Source: Thalassotalea insulae
Lineage (GTDB): Bacteria > Pseudomonadota > Gammaproteobacteria > Enterobacterales > Alteromonadaceae
Assembly (NCBI RefSeq): GCF_030161395.1
Contig: NZ_BSST01000001.1
Location: 620,001 to 684,000, forward strand
Reading direction: 5' to 3'
DNA: 64,000 bases
Part shown: one piece after another, positions 62,356 through 64,000 of the stretch
How positions within the stretch are numbered: position 1 is the stretch's first letter
Layout of the letters: each line of letters opens with the position of its first letter
Translations under genes and position numbers: made by a program
Notes under the pieces: model-generated
What the model was told of the DNA's origin: nothing
The model's input: only the letters and a program-made list of their open reading frames with translations
Database searches by the model: none

Positions 62356-63732
62356 ATGATCAGTGTATTTGATATGTTCTCCATTGGAATTGGCCCTTCC
62401 AGTTCTCATACGGTTGGCCCAATGAAAGCAGCCAAACTTTTTGTTGATCATTTAATTGAGCAACAATTACTGCCACAGATAGATTGTGTAAAAACAGAAT
62501 TATTTGGCTCATTAGGCCAAACGGGTATTGGCCATGGTACCGGTAAAGCAGTGATCTTAGGTTTATCCGGTGAAACACCAGAAAAAATTGCGGTAGAAAG
62601 CATAGATAAAATATTAAACCAGGTAAATTCCAGCGAACAAATCGAGCTGACACCAGGTCATATCATCAACTTTCCAAAAAAAGACGCCATCATATATCAT
62701 CGCAGAAAAACACTGCCTGCTCATGCCAACGCCATGACTTTATTTGCCTACCATAAAGGTGAAGTGATATTTGAAGAAACCTATTATTCCATTGGCGGCG
62801 GATTTATCGTTCAAGATTGTGACTTTGAAAAAGAAAAAAACAAAGCGTTGTCATTACACGCTAATATTGATCGTCCGCATAAGTTTACTTCCGCGGATGA
62901 ATTAATCGGTCTGGCAACCGAAAAAGGTTTAAGCATCAGCACCATCATGATGGACAATGAAAAATGCTTAAACGATGAAGCAATAATTAACCAAGGGCTA
63001 GTAGAAATTTGGCAGGCCATGCATGCAAGTGTTAAGCGCGGTATGCGAACCGAAGGCATTCTTCCCGGAGGTTTAAAGGTTAACCGAAGAGCACCAGCGC
63101 TTTATCGCTCTTTATCAGTAGAAAATAATAATGATCCATTAAGCGCCATGGACTGGGTCAATCTTTTTGCCTTATCTGTTAACGAAGAAAATGCCGCAGG
63201 TAGCCGGGTTGTCACCGCCCCAACAAACGGTGCAGCCGGCATCATTCCAGCGGTGCTTTGTTATTACGATAAGTTTATCAAACCAGTGGAAGACGAAGAC
63301 TGTATTCGCTACCTGTTAACCGCCGCTGCGATTGGCATACTCTATAAAACCAATGCAACTATTTCAGGCGCAGAAGGTGGTTGTCAGGCGGAAGTAGGCG
63401 TCGCTTGTTCGATGGCAGCAGGAGCATTAACGGAAATAATGGGCGGTTCACCTAAGCAAGTAGAAAATGCCGCAGAAATTGGTATGGAACATAACTTAGG
63501 TCTCACTTGTGATCCGGTTGGTGGTCTAGTACAAGTGCCTTGCATCGAGCGTAACGCCATGGGAGCGGTAAAGGCCATTAATGCTTCTCGATTAGCGCTA
63601 AGAGGTAGCGGCACTAACAAGGTATCACTGGATAAAGTGATTAAAACCATGTGGGAAACCGGCAATGATATGAAAACTAAATATAAAGAAACTTCCCGTG
63701 GTGGTTTAGCCGTTAATATTATCGAGTGTTAA
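62356..63732 (+). CDS. sdaA: L-serine ammonia-lyase (SdaA type, iron-sulfur)
   Basis: This enzyme deaminates L-serine to pyruvate using a 4Fe-4S cluster. The 458-residue single-chain protein starts with the family SVFDMFSIGIGPSSSHTVGPM. It contains the cluster cysteines in the C-terminal part (SGAEGGCQAEVGVACS, GLTCDPVGGLVQVPC). The length agrees with E. coli SdaA/SdaB. A terminator follows at 63753. Confidence 0.96.
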   Translation: MISVFDMFSIGIGPSSSHTVGPMKAAKLFVDHLIEQQLLPQIDCVKTELFGSLGQTGIGHGTGKAVILGLSGETPEKIAVESIDKILNQVNSSEQIELTPGHIINFPKKDAIIYHRRKTLPAHANAMTLFAYHKGEVIFEETYYSIGGGFIVQDCDFEKEKNKALSLHANIDRPHKFTSADELIGLATEKGLSISTIMMDNEKCLNDEAIINQGLVEIWQAMHASVKRGMRTEGILPGGLKVNRRAPALYRSLSVENNNDPLSAMDWVNLFALSVNEENAAGSRVVTAPTNGAAGIIPAVLCYYDKFIKPVEDEDCIRYLLTAAAIGILYKTNATISGAEGGCQAEVGVACSMAAGALTEIMGGSPKQVENAAEIGMEHNLGLTCDPVGGLVQVPCIERNAMGAVKAINASRLALRGSGTNKVSLDKVIKTMWETGNDMKTKYKETSRGGLAVNIIEC

Positions 63733-63752
63733 TCTAGATACGTTAGCTAATT

Positions 63753-63788
63753 AAAAAAGCCGTTACTGCTAGCAGTAACGGCTTTTTT
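63753..63788. terminator. 36-bp palindromic bidirectional terminator
   Basis: AAAAAAGCCGTTACTGCT and its exact complement AGCAGTAACGGCTTTTTT meet without a spacer. The loop is therefore formed by the central bases. It separates sdaA (plus strand) and cysB (minus strand) and can end both. Confidence 0.93.
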
Positions 63789-63805
63789 ACAGATTTACCA
63801 CTGAG

Positions 63806-64000
63806 TTATTTGATCGGTAACTCAATATCAGCAAACATTTCTTCGACTTCCGCATTATTTTTCAATAACACCGCACGAGTGACTAGATCACGATTTAAAT
63901 GTGGGGCAAAGCGTTCAATAAAGTCAAACATATAACCCCGTAAAAACGTACCACGTCTAAAACCAATCTTAGTAGTACTGGCCCTAAATAAATGACTGGC
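63806..64000 (-). CDS. cysB: LysR regulator CysB (partial, C-terminal end)
   Basis: Only the last 64 residues are inside the window, running from the right edge to the stop at 63806. TTKIGFRRGTFLRGYMFDFIERFAPHLNRD is the CysB-typical end of the sulfur-assimilation regulator. The E. coli counterpart is nearly the same here. The N-terminal DNA-binding part lies outside the window. Confidence 0.88.
   Translation of the reverse strand, partial: ASHLFRASTTKIGFRRGTFLRGYMFDFIERFAPHLNRDLVTRAVLLKNNAEVEEMFADIELPIK

Noticed and set aside
1..64000. tRNA, rRNA, CRISPR or prophage
   Set aside because: Reading both strands gave no cloverleaf, repeat-spacer array, integrase or phage structural gene that I could support.

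Overview
The window is a chromosomal stretch of an AT-rich marine gammaproteobacterium. The gene complement points to Alteromonadales, most likely Colwelliaceae (a Colwellia/Thalassotalea-like organism). Supporting pairs and families are cmoAB, mfd next to a csiV-like gene, a TIGR02922-type small protein, DusC, NhaD, class I fumarase and the CysB end. There are many sodium-coupled transporters and abundant c-di-GMP enzymes. I see no prophage, CRISPR array, rRNA, tRNA or complete insertion sequence. Most of the window is core chromosome with small islands of gene decay.

Layout. 1-3.9 kb: edge of a sensor protein with tandem periplasmic binding domains, the cmoA-cmoB tRNA wobble-uridine operon, and a periplasmic solute-binding-like protein. 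4-9.5 kb: a dGTPase-like enzyme, then a minus-strand run of Ser/Thr kinase, decayed VOC gene, PhzF-like protein and patatin. 9.6-15 kb: DASS transporter, nagZ, a PsrA-like TetR regulator with a matching operator, and a TonB receptor. 15-17.1 kb: a two-gene signalling operon (REC-CheC response regulator and PAS-GGDEF). 17.3-18.8 kb: exported Tpx and ibpA; ibpA has a sigma-32-type promoter and a ROSE-like RNA thermometer hairpin. 18.8-25.7 kb: hydrolase, SDRs, an alkyltransferase-like protein, acetyltransferase, another binding protein, a dispersed repeat, an HvfA-like Cys-repeat peptide, dusC and small membrane proteins. 25.8-28 kb: an MTHFR-like protein with small unknowns. 28-30.3 kb: a YtrA-type GntR/ABC operon with a clear operator. 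30.4-34.8 kb: small metabolic and unknown genes. 35-40.5 kb: mfd, csiV-like, DUF1244. 40.5-43.3 kb: rsuA, LysE-type exporter, a Mpo1-like protein and a broken membrane-protein gene. 43.4-47.9 kb: TPR hybrid histidine kinase, a voltage-gated cation channel with an acidic filter, and a CBS protein. 48-53 kb: NhaD, an MBL hydrolase, an NSS transporter and an SGNH hydrolase. 53-56.5 kb: a gene graveyard and two membrane diguanylate cyclases, one with a probable N-terminal frameshift. 56.5-64 kb: rmuC, TIGR02922, fumarase, pabB, nudL-like, sdaA and the 3' end of cysB.

Systems. c-di-GMP synthesis (three GGDEF genes and one relic), Na+ use (NhaD, NSS, DASS, channel) and periplasmic sensing (three SBP_bac_3-like genes) recur. 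No obviously new multi-gene system is visible. The best candidates for a second look are the dual heat-control region of ibpA, the orphan HvfA-like peptide, the channel filter, the large Ser/Thr kinase of unknown output, and the decayed loci at 7.3-7.6, 42.8-43.3 and 53.0-53.6 kb.
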